A stretch of DNA of 64,000 bases from Pseudomonas sp. (GTDB lineage: Bacteria; Pseudomonadota; Gammaproteobacteria; Pseudomonadales; Pseudomonadaceae), in assembly GCF_017744435.1 (NCBI RefSeq), contig NZ_JAGIBG010000017.1, positions 1 through 64,000 of the forward strand, read 5' to 3'. Below are positions 44,258 to 53,600 of the stretch, piece by piece. Made by a program: the position numbers and the translations under genes. The notes under the pieces were generated by a model. That model worked only from the letters and a program-made list of their open reading frames with translations. It was not told the DNA's origin and made no database searches. Every line of letters begins with the position of its first letter. Position 1 is the stretch's first letter.

Positions 44258-45265
44258 TTACTGTGCCTGATAGATCTGGTCGAACACACCGCCATCATTG
44301 AAGAACTTCGGTTGTGCAGTCTTCCAGCCACCGAAGTCCTTGTCGATGGTCACCAGGTCCAGTTTCGGGAACTGCTTGCCAAATTCGGCAGCGACTTTCT
44401 CGTCACGCGGGCGGTAGAAGTTCTCGGCTGCAATCTTCTGCCCGGCCGGGCTGTACAGGTGCTTGAGGTATTCGGTGGCGATCTCGGTATTGCCCTTCTT
44501 CTCGGCGTTCTTGTCGACCACTGCCACTGGCGGTTCGGCAAGGATCGACAGCGACGGCACGACGATGTCGAACTTGTCGGCGCCACCGTCTTCCTTCAGC
44601 GCCAGGAAGGCTTCGTTTTCCCACGCCAGCAACACGTCGCCCTGACCGTTGTTGACGAAGGTGATGGTCGAGCCGCGAGCACCGGTATCCAGCACGGGTA
44701 CGTGCTTGAACAGCTCCTGCACATAGGCCTTGGCCTTCTCTTCACTGCCGCCGGTCTTCAGGCCATAGGCCCAGGCGGCGAGGAAGTTCCAGCGGGCACC
44801 ACCGGAGGTTTTCGGGTTGGGGGTGATGACCGAGACGTCCTTCTTGATCAGGTCGCCCCAGTCCTTGATGCCTTTCGGGTTGCCCTTGCGCACCAGGAAC
44901 ACGATGGTCGAGGTGTACGGGGTGCTGGCGTTCGGCAGGCGGGTCTGCCAGTCGTCCGGCAGGGTCTTGCCGAGCTTGGCGATCTCGTCGATATCACCGG
45001 CCAGGGCCAGGGTCACCACGTCGGCGCGCAGGCCGTCGATCACTGCACGGCCCTGCTTGCCCGAGCCGCCGTGGGATTGCTGGATCTTCACCTTGTCGCC
45101 CGGGTGGGCCTGTTGCCAGTGCTTGATGAACTCGGCGTTGTACTGCTGGTACAGCTCACGGGTCGGGTCGTAGGACACGTTCAGCAGTTCGTAGTCCTTG
45201 GCGATGGCGGAACCGGCAAAAACAGCACTGGCCAGGGCGGCAAGCGCATAACGGCGGATGGACAT
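44258..45265 (-). CDS. sbp: sulfate-binding protein
   Basis: A 335-residue periplasmic sulfate-binding protein. The signal peptide ends near residue 22 (FAGSAIA), then [20 protein letters not shown] and the ligand-region [18 protein letters not shown] follow, with [19 protein letters not shown]. The start at 45265 gives a normal signal peptide; an ATG seven codons upstream is less likely. It follows oscA by 50 bases and supplies sulfate to CysTWA. Confidence 0.95.
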   Translation of the reverse strand: MSIRRYALAALASAVFAGSAIAKDYELLNVSYDPTRELYQQYNAEFIKHWQQAHPGDKVKIQQSHGGSGKQGRAVIDGLRADVVTLALAGDIDEIAKLGKTLPDDWQTRLPNASTPYTSTIVFLVRKGNPKGIKDWGDLIKKDVSVITPNPKTSGGARWNFLAAWAYGLKTGGSEEKAKAYVQELFKHVPVLDTGARGSTITFVNNGQGDVLLAWENEAFLALKEDGGADKFDIVVPSLSILAEPPVAVVDKNAEKKGNTEIATEYLKHLYSPAGQKIAAENFYRPRDEKVAAEFGKQFPKLDLVTIDKDFGGWKTAQPKFFNDGGVFDQIYQAQ

Positions 45266-45315
45266 GGTGAAGCTCCCGATTGGCATTTTTCTAGTTCTGG
45301 ATGTTGTGGCGCGAA

Positions 45316-45498
45316 TCAGCCGGCCTTGTTGCCGGGCTGTTGCAGGCGGAACTTCTCCTTGCGTTCGATCTGCACCACCTGGGCGTTGTGCACGGTGATT
45401 TCCACCGCACCGAAACGCAGGTCGCGCAAGGCGCTCTGGATCTCACGCAGAATGGTGGCTTCGTCCTGACCGTCGATGCTACGCAGCGATGCACTCAT
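45316..45498 (-). CDS. oscA: OscA, small sulfur-starvation protein (DUF2292/YezD-like)
   Basis: A 60-residue cytoplasmic protein with the family core [19 protein letters not shown] and [13 protein letters not shown]. OscA of Pseudomonas is known to be needed for use of organosulfur compounds and for oxidative-stress tolerance under sulfur limitation, and its gene lies beside sbp. The ribosome site AGGAG is seven bases before the ATG. It is the first gene of the sulfate operon. The biochemical role of OscA is unknown. Confidence 0.92.
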   Translation of the reverse strand: MSASLRSIDGQDEATILREIQSALRDLRFGAVEITVHNAQVVQIERKEKFRLQQPGNKAG

Positions 45499-45582
45499 GC
45501 TCGTTCTCCTTGGAGTGAGGGTGCCGGGCAGGGATTTGAAGGGGGTTTATTGCCTGGCTTGAGGGCAATAGTAGTGAGGCGG

Positions 45583-45623
45583 GGTTATTCTTAAAAATAC
45601 TGTTTAAGAATGTTTATATAACC
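45583..45623. promoter_or_regulatory. nested dyad upstream of oscA (candidate CysB operator)
   Basis: An inner perfect dyad ATTCTTAAA (45587-45595) / TTTAAGAAT (45603-45611) lies within an outer GGTTAT / ATAACC pair (45583, 45618). It sits about 90 bases upstream of oscA in an AT-rich patch. This fits an activator site for sulfur-starvation expression, by position and known biology of the operon. Confidence 0.55.
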
Positions 45624-45660
45624 AGAATGAAGTGATGATCTTGCGGGCGACAAAATGCCT

Positions 45661-45735
45661 CTGTGGGAGCGGGCTTGCCCGCGAATACGGTAGTGAATCC
45701 ACCATCGCATTCGCGGGCAAGCCCGCTCCCACAGG
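45661..45735. repeat. REPIN (paired REP elements)
   Basis: CTGTGGGAGCGGGCTTGCCC at 45661 and its exact inverted copy ending CCCACAG at 45735. It ends three bases before the stop codon of the RND pump gene. Confidence 0.92.
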
Positions 45736-45737
45736 GT

Positions 45738-48700
45738 TCAGTGTTGGATTTTGGTACTGTTTTCAGGCTCGCGGATCTTGTACCAGGCCACGTACAGCGC
45801 CGGCAGGAACAACAGCGTCAGCAGGGTCGCGACGATGATCCCGCCGATCATGGCGTAGGCCATCGGGCCCCAGAACACCTCGCGGGCAATCGGAATCATG
45901 CCCAGGCTCGCGGCCGCCGCCGTCAGCAGGATCGGCCGGCGCCGGTGGTTGGTCGCCTCCACCACCGCATCCCACGGCGAGAAGCCCTGGGCCTCGAACT
46001 CGTCGATCTGGGTCACCAGGATCACCGAGTTGCGAATGATGATGCCCGCCAGCGCAAGGATGCCGAGGATCGCCACAAAGCCCATCGGCGTGCCCGTCGG
46101 CACCAGCGCCAGCACCACCCCGATCAGCCCCAGCGGCGCCACGCTGACCACCAGGAACAGCTTCTGCACGCTGTGCAGCTGGATCATCAGGAAGGTCGCC
46201 ATGAGGAACAGCATCAACGGGATAACCTTGCGGATCGGCCCTTGGGCCTTGGCGCTCTCCTCCACGGTACCGCCGGTGGCCACTTCGAAGCCCACTGGCA
46301 GCTTGCTGGCGAACTCGTCGATCTGCGGCTTGAGCTGGGCGACCAGGTCGGTAGGCTGGATATCGCCGGTGACCGAGGCCTTGATGGTGATGGTCGGCTT
46401 GCGGTCACGGCGCCATACCAGCGGCTGCTCCAGTTCGTAGCGCACGGTGGCGAACGACAGCAGCGGGATCGAGGTGCCGTTGGGGGTCAGGATCTGCAGG
46501 TTCTGCAGGGTATCGGGTGAACCCCGCTCTTTATCCTCGGCGCGGGCGACCACGTTGACCAGGTAGATGTTGTCGTTGACCTGGGTGATGTTCACCCCGC
46601 TGACGATACTGTTCATCACATTGGCCACGTCCTCCGACGACAGCCCCAGCTGACGCGCCTTGTCCTGGGCGATTTCCACGCGCAGCACCTTACCGGGCTC
46701 GTTCCAGTCGTAGATCATCTCGCCGATGTGCTCGTTCTGGTCGAGCAAGGTGGCCAGGTCGATGGCGTGCTTGCGCACCTCGTCGATGTTGGCGCCGCTG
46801 ACCCGGTACTGGATCGGCCGGCCTACTGGCGGGCCCATCTCCAGCGACTGCACGTTCACGCCAATGCCGACGAAGTCCTCATGCAGGAGCTTCTGCAGCC
46901 GCTGCATCATGCCCTTGCGCTCTTCGAAGCCTTTGCTGACGATCACCAACTGCGCGTAATACGGGTTCTGCAACTGCTGGTCGAGGGGCAGGTAGAAGCG
47001 AATGGCGCCCTGGCCGATGTAGGTGCTCCAGCTCACCAGGTCCGGGTCATCCTTGATGCGCGCCTCGAAGCGGTCGACCACCTTGCGGGTTTCCTCGATC
47101 GAGGCGTTCTGCGGCAGGTTGAGGTCGACGAGGATTTCCGGGCGGTCCGATGACGGGAAGAACTGGTTCTGCACGAAGCGCTCGCAGAAGATCGCCAGGG
47201 CAAACAGCAATATGGTGCCGATGATGGTCAGCCAACGGTTGCGCATGCACCACAGCAGGCCATGCTCGAAAGCGCGGCCGACCCGCCCTGGCTCGGCTTC
47301 ATGGGCCTTGAGCTTGGAGCTGCTGAGAATGTGCACGCCCAGCACCGGGGCAAAGAACACCGCCACCACCCACGACACCATCAGCGCCACCGCGATCACC
47401 GCGAACAGCGTGTAGGTGTACTCACCCGCCGAACTGGCATTGAGGCCGATGGGCACGAAGCCGGCCACCGTCACCAGGGTACCGGTCAGCATGGGGAACG
47501 CCGTCGAGGTGTAGGCGAACGTGGCCGCCTGCTCCTTGCTCTCGCCCATTTCCAGGCGCGTGACCATCACCTCGACGGTGATCATCGCGTCATCCACCAG
47601 CAAGCCGAGGGCGATGATCAGCGCACCCAGCGAAATCCGCTGCATGGTGATGCCGCTGTATTCCATGAACACGAACACCATCGCCAGCACCAGCGGAATC
47701 GAGCAGGCCACCACCAGGCCGGCACGCATGCCGAGGCTGACGAAGCTCACCGCCAGCACGATCACCACCGCTTCGAACAGCGCGCTGGTGAAGCCGCCGA
47801 CTGCCTGCTTGACCACCACGGCCTGGTCCGACACGGTGTGGACGCCAACGCCGACCGGCAGGTCCTGGACCACCCGATCCATGCGTTTTTTCAGCGCCGC
47901 GCCAAATACCTGCATGTTGCCGCCGGCCTTCATGCCGATGGCCAGGCCGATGGCGGTCTGGCCGTTGTAGCGGAACATCGGCGACGGCGGGTCGACATAG
48001 CCACGCTGGATGTCGGCGATGTCAGCCAGGCGGAAGAAGCGGTCGTTGATCTTCAGGTTGACGGTCTGCAGGTCCTTTTCCGAGGCGAACTGCCCGGTGG
48101 TGCGTACCGAGATGCGCTCGGGGCCTGCTTCGATCACCCCGGCCGGGGTCACTGCGTTCTGCTGTTGCAAGGCCTGCATGACCTGGCGCTGGTCGATGCC
48201 CAGGGCTGCCAGCTTGCGGGTCGAGAAGTTCAGGTACAGCACTTCGTCCTGGGTGCCGACCAGCTCGATCTTGCCGATGTTGGGCACATCGCGGACTTCG
48301 GCGCGCGCCTGCTCCACGTAGTCACGCAGCTGACGCAGGGTCAGGCCGTCGGCGGTGAAGGCGTAGATCGAACCGAACACGTCGCCGAATTCGTCGTTGA
48401 ACCCGGGCCCCTGGATACCGGCGGGGAACTGGCCACGGATATCGGAGATCTTCTTGCGCACCTGGTACCAGATTTGCGGGATGTCCTTGGCCTTGGTGGT
48501 GTCGCGCAGGTACACGTACACCGTCGACTCGCCCGGGCGGGTGTAGCTCTTGGTGTAGTCGAGGGAGTCCAGTTCTTCGAGCTTCTTCTCGATGCGGTCG
48601 GTGACCTGGTACAGGGTTTCGTCCTGGGTCGCACCTGGCCAGCGGGTCTGGATCACCATGGTCTTGATGGTGAACGAAGGGTCTTCCTCACGGCCAAGGT

Positions 48701-48803
48701 TGAAGTACGAGAAAATGCCCATCAGCAGGCCGACGAACATCAGGTACCAGACGAACGATTGATGCTTGAGCGCCCATTCGGACAGGTTGAAGCTTCCTTT
48801 CAT
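45738..48803 (-). CDS. RND efflux pump inner-membrane transporter, TriC-like
   Basis: A 1021-residue RND transporter with 12 predicted helices and two large periplasmic loops. It begins FNLSEWALKHQSFVWYLMF, and the proton-relay aspartates lie in LGLLVDDAMITVEVMV. It belongs to the HAE1-like subgroup that includes TriC of P. aeruginosa (triclosan efflux). It overlaps the upstream adaptor gene by 4 bases, in an operon with two adaptors, the hallmark of the Tri system. No outer-membrane channel gene follows; TriC-type pumps borrow OpmH. Substrate is inferred. Confidence 0.87.
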   Translation of the reverse strand: MKGSFNLSEWALKHQSFVWYLMFVGLLMGIFSYFNLGREEDPSFTIKTMVIQTRWPGATQDETLYQVTDRIEKKLEELDSLDYTKSYTRPGESTVYVYLRDTTKAKDIPQIWYQVRKKISDIRGQFPAGIQGPGFNDEFGDVFGSIYAFTADGLTLRQLRDYVEQARAEVRDVPNIGKIELVGTQDEVLYLNFSTRKLAALGIDQRQVMQALQQQNAVTPAGVIEAGPERISVRTTGQFASEKDLQTVNLKINDRFFRLADIADIQRGYVDPPSPMFRYNGQTAIGLAIGMKAGGNMQVFGAALKKRMDRVVQDLPVGVGVHTVSDQAVVVKQAVGGFTSALFEAVVIVLAVSFVSLGMRAGLVVACSIPLVLAMVFVFMEYSGITMQRISLGALIIALGLLVDDAMITVEVMVTRLEMGESKEQAATFAYTSTAFPMLTGTLVTVAGFVPIGLNASSAGEYTYTLFAVIAVALMVSWVVAVFFAPVLGVHILSSSKLKAHEAEPGRVGRAFEHGLLWCMRNRWLTIIGTILLFALAIFCERFVQNQFFPSSDRPEILVDLNLPQNASIEETRKVVDRFEARIKDDPDLVSWSTYIGQGAIRFYLPLDQQLQNPYYAQLVIVSKGFEERKGMMQRLQKLLHEDFVGIGVNVQSLEMGPPVGRPIQYRVSGANIDEVRKHAIDLATLLDQNEHIGEMIYDWNEPGKVLRVEIAQDKARQLGLSSEDVANVMNSIVSGVNITQVNDNIYLVNVVARAEDKERGSPDTLQNLQILTPNGTSIPLLSFATVRYELEQPLVWRRDRKPTITIKASVTGDIQPTDLVAQLKPQIDEFASKLPVGFEVATGGTVEESAKAQGPIRKVIPLMLFLMATFLMIQLHSVQKLFLVVSVAPLGLIGVVLALVPTGTPMGFVAILGILALAGIIIRNSVILVTQIDEFEAQGFSPWDAVVEATNHRRRPILLTAAAASLGMIPIAREVFWGPMAYAMIGGIIVATLLTLLFLPALYVAWYKIREPENSTKIQH

Positions 48804-49864
48804 TGCGCATCCTCGTCGAAGGTGACCTTCTGGCCAGGCTTGAGGCTGTTCACGCCCGCTGTCACCACGCGCTCGCCGGGCTGCACGCCCGCGGCCAGGA
48901 CGATGCTGTCGGCAGTACGGTCGATCAGGGTGACGTCGCGGGTACCCACGGTTTTCTGCTGAGTGTCGATCACCCAGACTTGAGTCTTGCCATCGCGCTC
49001 GAACAAGGCACTCAGCGGCAGCTCGCTGCGTGGGGACACTTGCGAGCTCAGGGTCACACTGATCGCCGTGCCCAGGTGGAAGGCAGCCGGTGTGCTCGCC
49101 AGGGTCAGCCGGGCGCGGCGGGTACGGGTGGCGGCATCGGCCTGGGGCTCCAGTTCACGCAGGGTGGCCGTGGTGTTGATGGTCGGGTCGAGTTGCAAGG
49201 CGACGGTGAAGGTCAGGTCTTTGTTCAACTGCTCGGCCAGGCCGATGGGCAAGTCGATCACGGCCTCTTTCACGTCCGGCCGGGCCAGGGTGACCACAGA
49301 CTGGCCTGCGGTAACGGTTTGCCCGGCCTCGGCCTGCCAAGCCGTGATCACCGCTGCGTGGTCGGTGCGCAAGGTGCTGTAGTCGAGCTGGTCGCGGGCC
49401 TGGCTAAGCGCAGAGCGCGCCTGCTCCAGCGCTGCGCTGGTGGTTTTCAGGTTGGTCTGGGCAATATCCAGCTGGGCCTGGGCGCCGACGCCGCGATCGA
49501 ACAGCTGTTGCTGGCGGCGGGCATCGGCCTGGGCATTGATCCACTGCGCCTGCACCTTGGCCAGGTCGCCTTCGGCGGCACGCAGCTGGTTCTGCTGGTC
49601 GGTGGGGTCGAGCGTGGCCAGGGTGTCGCCCGGTTTCACCTGGGCGCCCACATCCAGCCAACGCCGGGCAATGCGCCCGCCCACCCGGAAGCCCAAGGTG
49701 CTTTCGAAGCGCGCCTCGACCAGGCCGGCGAAGCGGCCCAGCTGCGACTGCATCTGAGGCTCTACCTTTACCGACAGCACCGGCCGGATCGGCTCGGGCG
49801 CTTCTTCCTCGCTTCCGCAGGCAGCCAGCAGCAGGCCGGCCGACAGTATCAGCAGGCGCTTCAT
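48800..49864 (-). CDS. RND periplasmic adaptor (second, TriB-like)
   Basis: A 354-residue membrane-fusion lipoprotein with the lipobox LLLAACGS. A split lipoyl domain (FRVGGRIARRWLDVGAQVKPGDTL) flanks an alpha-helical hairpin (about residues 95-160), with a beta-barrel after it. It links the pump to an outer-membrane channel. Translationally coupled to both neighbours through 4-base overlaps. The pairing of two different adaptors with one pump follows the TriAB precedent. Confidence 0.85.
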   Translation of the reverse strand: MKRLLILSAGLLLAACGSEEEAPEPIRPVLSVKVEPQMQSQLGRFAGLVEARFESTLGFRVGGRIARRWLDVGAQVKPGDTLATLDPTDQQNQLRAAEGDLAKVQAQWINAQADARRQQQLFDRGVGAQAQLDIAQTNLKTTSAALEQARSALSQARDQLDYSTLRTDHAAVITAWQAEAGQTVTAGQSVVTLARPDVKEAVIDLPIGLAEQLNKDLTFTVALQLDPTINTTATLRELEPQADAATRTRRARLTLASTPAAFHLGTAISVTLSSQVSPRSELPLSALFERDGKTQVWVIDTQQKTVGTRDVTLIDRTADSIVLAAGVQPGERVVTAGVNSLKPGQKVTFDEDAQ

Positions 49865-50949
49865 AGCTCACCTCCCGCAGTCTTGGCATCGACCTTCTGC
49901 ACCTGCATGCCGGGGTGCAGCAGCTGGCTACCGACCACCACCACGGTCTCGCCGGCCTTCAGGCCGCTGGCGACCACGATCTTGCCGGTCAGGTAGCGGC
50001 TGACTTCAACCTTGCGCAATTCGACCTTGTCGCCCTCGCCCACCACCCAGACTGCCGGTTCATGCAGCGCCTTGGTCAGCGCCGACCACGGCAGCTCGAT
50101 GCTTGGCCGCCCCACCGCATTGGTGCTGGCAGTGACTGGCGCGCCCAGCTGCATGCCCGGCGGCACGTCCTTGAGTGCCACCTTGACCTGCACGGTGCCG
50201 CTTTGCGCCGACACGGTGGGGGTGATTTCACGGACAAAGCCGTGAGCCTGGACCTTGGGATCGTCCAGCAAGCTGACGATGACACCGACGTCGCTCGGCG
50301 GCGCCACCAGCAGTGATTCGTAGACGTTGAACACCGCATCGCGGTCGCCGTCGCGGGCCAGGCTGAAGATCGGCATGGTTGCCTGCACCACCTGGCCGAC
50401 CTCGGCCTGGCGCGCGGTGATCACGCCATCGGCTTCGGACACCAGCGCGGTGTAGCCCAGTTGCTCATTGGCATCGGCCAGTTCCGCCTGGGCAGCCTTC
50501 AGCGCGCTCTGGTCGCTGCGCAGCGCGGCCTCGGCGGAATCGTATTCGCTCTGGCTGGTATAGCCCTTGGGCAGCAGTTTCTGCTGGCGCACGAAGGCGG
50601 CGCTGGTCTGGGTGACCCGTGCCTGGGCAGCGAACACCTCGGCCTTGGCCGAGTCGACATTGTTCTGCAGGTCTTTCGGGTCGAGCCGCGCCAATACCTG
50701 ATTGGCCTTGACGTGGTCACCGACATCGACGCTACGGGAAATGATCTTGCCACCCACACGGAACGACAGGTCGGTCTGCACCCGTGCCTGCACGTCGCCG
50801 GTCAGGGTGACCCTGGCAGCGAAATCGGTGGGGGAAACCTGTTGTACGCCAACCCTAGGCAGTGTTTCAGTGGTTTCTTCCTTGCTACAGCCTGACAACA
50901 GGGGCAACAGCCCCAGGCAAACGACCAACAGCGGACGCATCAACGTCAT
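49861..50949 (-). CDS. RND periplasmic adaptor (first, TriA-like)
   Basis: A 362-residue membrane-fusion lipoprotein (lipobox LPLLSGCSK). It has a lipoyl half FRVGGKIISRSVDVGDHVKANQ, a helical hairpin (about residues 95-160), and the second lipoyl half SEADGVITARQAEVGQVV. First gene of the pump operon. The ATG at 50949 has an AGGAG site five bases upstream and is preferred over the ATG three codons later. No regulator gene lies next to the operon. Confidence 0.85.
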   Translation of the reverse strand: MTLMRPLLVVCLGLLPLLSGCSKEETTETLPRVGVQQVSPTDFAARVTLTGDVQARVQTDLSFRVGGKIISRSVDVGDHVKANQVLARLDPKDLQNNVDSAKAEVFAAQARVTQTSAAFVRQQKLLPKGYTSQSEYDSAEAALRSDQSALKAAQAELADANEQLGYTALVSEADGVITARQAEVGQVVQATMPIFSLARDGDRDAVFNVYESLLVAPPSDVGVIVSLLDDPKVQAHGFVREITPTVSAQSGTVQVKVALKDVPPGMQLGAPVTASTNAVGRPSIELPWSALTKALHEPAVWVVGEGDKVELRKVEVSRYLTGKIVVASGLKAGETVVVVGSQLLHPGMQVQKVDAKTAGGEL

Positions 50950-51059
50950 GCAGGCTCCTTGCTTGCGCGCAAATGATTCGTGGAATGCGAGTGTCAGCGT
51001 AGTTCAGGGTTGGATAAACGGCACTGACCGGGATCAGTTCGGCATTTTCAGCGGCTGTG

Positions 51060-51134
51060 GCGGCCTCTTCGCGGGCACGCCCGCTCCCACAGGGAGGGCG
51101 CAGGCCTTGAAACCTGTGCTGTACCTGTGGGAGC
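51060..51134. repeat. truncated REPIN upstream of RAYT
   Basis: A full REP (GGCCTCTTCGCGGGCACGCC from 51062) and its spacer, followed by only the first dozen bases of the inverted partner (CTGTGGGAGC, then unrelated sequence at 51135). Bases 51097-51134 are identical to 51728-51765 downstream of the RAYT gene. Confidence 0.9.
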
Positions 51135-51227
51135 TGACTTCTGCCATATCCAGAAACCATCGGCCGCACGGCAACCCGCTTCAGTCGCTAACTTACAAAG
51201 GGAAGTTTAATTTCAAGGAAGATCACA

Positions 51228-51683
51228 ATGCCGTTGGCCGAATCCCACCGACTGCGCCGTGGGCGCTTTTCCGAGCCTGGTAGGCTCTACATGCTGACCA
51301 CCATCACATACCAGCGTCAGCCACTGTTCCATGACTTCCACCATGCTCGCCTGGTGGTCAAACACCTGCGGGTCTCGAATGACATTCAGGACTGCCATTC
51401 ACTGGCCTGGGTAGTGATGCCGGACCATCTGCATTGGCTGGTCGAGCTGAAAGAAGTGACATTGGGCACGCTGATGCGCAAGTTCAAATCACGCACAGCC
51501 ATTGCGTTGCACAAGGCAGGTGTCAGGCACAAGCCGATATGGCAACCGGGCTACCATGATCATGCGTTGCGGCGGGAAGAAAATGTGGTGCATGCAGCCC
51601 GGTACATTGTGGCCAATCCTTTGAGGGCTGGATTGGTCAGGAGTATCAGGGACTATCCACACTGGGATGCGGTATGGCTTTGA
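51228..51683 (+). CDS. REP-associated tyrosine transposase (RAYT)
   Basis: A 151-residue Y1-type HUH endonuclease related to IS200/IS605 TnpA. The metal-binding HUH pair is H67 and H69 (MPDHLHWLVEL), the likely catalytic tyrosine is Y126 (ARYIVANPLRAGLV), and WQPGYHDHALRREE is the characteristic RAYT segment. RAYTs nick single-stranded REP hairpins and are thought to have spread REPs and REPINs in the genome. It looks intact, with an AAGGAAG ribosome site. REP-class repeats flank it on both sides. RAYTs are usually single-copy and vertically inherited rather than active transposons. Confidence 0.93.
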   Translation: MPLAESHRLRRGRFSEPGRLYMLTTITYQRQPLFHDFHHARLVVKHLRVSNDIQDCHSLAWVVMPDHLHWLVELKEVTLGTLMRKFKSRTAIALHKAGVRHKPIWQPGYHDHALRREENVVHAARYIVANPLRAGLVRSIRDYPHWDAVWL

Positions 51684-51693
51684 ATCGGTGTTG

Positions 51694-51787
51694 GGGCCTT
51701 CGCGGGCTTGCCCGCTCCCACAGGTACGGCGCAGGCCTTGAAACCTGTGCTGTACCTGTGGGAGCGGGCGTGCCCGCGAAAGGGCCG
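51694..51787. repeat. REPIN downstream of RAYT
   Basis: Complete inverted pair (GGCCTTCGCGGGCTTGCCC from 51695; GAGCGGGCGTGCCCGCGAAA to 51781). Its centre and right arm start (51728-51765) repeat exactly the sequence 51097-51134 upstream of the RAYT gene. It ends beside the stop codon of potI. Confidence 0.93.
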
Positions 51788-51789
51788 GG

Positions 51790-52683
51790 TCAGGCCGACG
51801 CTGCAACCTGAGTCGGGCGCTTGACCTGTGGCTGCGAGGCGTTGGCCGCCGCACCCTCTTCGATCGCCTGCTGGATCGCCTTGCGACGACGCTCTTCGGC
51901 GCGGCGGCTGAAGAACCAGACGAAGAAGGTCACCAGCGATACCGACAGCAGGATCAGGCTGGCCACGGCGTTGATCTCAGGCTTCACGCCCAGACGCACC
52001 GCCGAGAACACTTCCATCGGCAGGGTGGTCGAGCCTGGGCCGGACACGAAGCTGGCCAGTACCAGGTCATCCAGCGACAGTGCGAACGACATCATGCCGC
52101 CCGCCGCCAGGGACGGCGCGATCATCGGGATGGTGATCAGGAAGAACACCTTCCACGGCTTGGCACCCAGGTCCATCGCCGCTTCCTCGATCGACAGGTC
52201 CAGCTCACGCAGGCGTGCCGACACCACCACCGCCACATACGCCGCGCAGAACGTGGTGTGGGCGATCCAGATGGTGACGATGCCACGCTCCTGCGGCCAG
52301 CCGATCATCTGTGCCATAGCCACGAACAGCAGCAACAGCGACAGACCGGTGATCACCTCAGGCATGACCAGCGGTGCGGTGACCAGGCCGCCGAACAGCG
52401 TGCGGCCCTTGAAGCGGGTGACCCGGGTCAGCACGAAGGCCGCCAGGGTACCCAGTGCCACTGCAGCCACCGCCGTGTAGCAGGCGATTTCCAGCGAGCG
52501 CATCACCGAACCCATCAGCTGGGTGTTGTCGAGCAGGCCGACGTACCACTTCACCGACCAGCCGCCCCAGACCGTCACCAGCTTGGAGGCGTTGAACGAG
52601 TAGATCACCAGGATCAGCATCGGCAGGTAGATGAACAGCAAGCCGAGCACCAGCATCAGCTTGGAAAAACTGAAGCGCTTCAT
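51790..52683 (-). CDS. potI: polyamine ABC transporter permease PotI
   Basis: A 297-residue inner-membrane permease with about six helices (first at residues 8-30, LMLVLGLLFIYLPMLILVIYS split by the helix). The coupling loop is SIEEAAMDLGAKPWKVFFLIT. The C-terminus has an extra 25-residue tail rich in alanine and glutamine, longer than in E. coli. It overlaps potH by 4 bases. It forms the putrescine/spermidine channel with PotH (SpuG/SpuH equivalents). Confidence 0.93.
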   Translation of the reverse strand: MKRFSFSKLMLVLGLLFIYLPMLILVIYSFNASKLVTVWGGWSVKWYVGLLDNTQLMGSVMRSLEIACYTAVAAVALGTLAAFVLTRVTRFKGRTLFGGLVTAPLVMPEVITGLSLLLLFVAMAQMIGWPQERGIVTIWIAHTTFCAAYVAVVVSARLRELDLSIEEAAMDLGAKPWKVFFLITIPMIAPSLAAGGMMSFALSLDDLVLASFVSGPGSTTLPMEVFSAVRLGVKPEINAVASLILLSVSLVTFFVWFFSRRAEERRRKAIQQAIEEGAAANASQPQVKRPTQVAASA

Positions 52684-53600
52684 GCTCTGCCCTCCATTTC
52701 TTTAGCCTGGCTGCGGTTGAACAGCAGGATCGGCACGATCAGGATCGCCAGCATCACCACCGCCAGGGCGGATGCCACCGGCCAGTCACGGTTGTTGAAG
52801 AATTCCTGCCACAGCACTTTACCGATCATCAGGGTTTCCGGGCCGCCGAGCAGTTCAGGAATCACGAACTCGCCCACCACCGGGATGAACACCAGCATGC
52901 AGCCGGCGATGATGCCGTTCTTCGACAGCGGCACGGTGATCTTCCAGAAGCTGTTGAAAGTGCTCGAACCCAGGTCCGAAGCAGCCTCCAGCAGCGAAGG
53001 GTCGTGCTTCACCAGGTTGGCGAACAGCGGCAGGATCATGAACGGCAGGTACGAATAGACCACACCGATGTACACCGCCAGGTTGGTGTTGAGGATCTGC
53101 AACGGCTGATCGATCAATCCGGTCCACAGCAGGAAGCCGTTGAGCAGCCCGTTGTTGCTGAGGATGCCCATCCAGGCATAGACGCGGATCAGGATCGCGG
53201 TCCAGGTCGGCATCATGATCAGCAGCAGCAGGACTGTCTGGGTCTCCTTCTTGGCGTTGGCGATGGCGTAGGCCATCGGGTAGCCGATCAACAGGCACAG
53301 CAGGGTGCTGAAGAAGGCCATCTTCAACGAGCCCAGGTAGGCCGAGATGTACAGCTCATCCTCGGTCAGCAGGCCGTAGTTGGCCAGGTTTAGCACCAAC
53401 TGGATCTTGTCTTCGACGTAGGTGTAGATCTCGGTATACGGCGGGATCGCCACGTCGGCTTCGGCGAAGCTGATCTTCAGCACGATGAAGAACGGCAGCA
53501 TGAAGAACAGGAACAGCCAGATGAACGGCACGCCGATCACCAGGTGCCGTCCCTCCGGGATAAGGCGCTGGAAGGCTCGCTTGAGCTTGCGAGGTTTCAT
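52680..53600 (-). CDS. potH: polyamine ABC transporter permease PotH
   Basis: A 306-residue permease with about six helices. It starts KPRKLKRAFQRLIPEGRHL; the coupling loop is LLEAASDLGSSTFNSFWKIT. The ATG at 53600 overlaps the potG stop by 4 bases (ATGA), which supports this start. Second component of the polyamine importer channel. Confidence 0.94.
   Translation of the reverse strand: MKPRKLKRAFQRLIPEGRHLVIGVPFIWLFLFFMLPFFIVLKISFAEADVAIPPYTEIYTYVEDKIQLVLNLANYGLLTEDELYISAYLGSLKMAFFSTLLCLLIGYPMAYAIANAKKETQTVLLLLIMMPTWTAILIRVYAWMGILSNNGLLNGFLLWTGLIDQPLQILNTNLAVYIGVVYSYLPFMILPLFANLVKHDPSLLEAASDLGSSTFNSFWKITVPLSKNGIIAGCMLVFIPVVGEFVIPELLGGPETLMIGKVLWQEFFNNRDWPVASALAVVMLAILIVPILLFNRSQAKEMEGRA

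Noticed and set aside
51228..51683. RAYT gene as an active insertion sequence of the IS200/IS605 type
   Set aside because: No IS200-type ends, accessory tnpB or target duplication are seen. The length and motifs fit the domesticated REP-associated group, so it was not called a mobile element despite the HUH fold.
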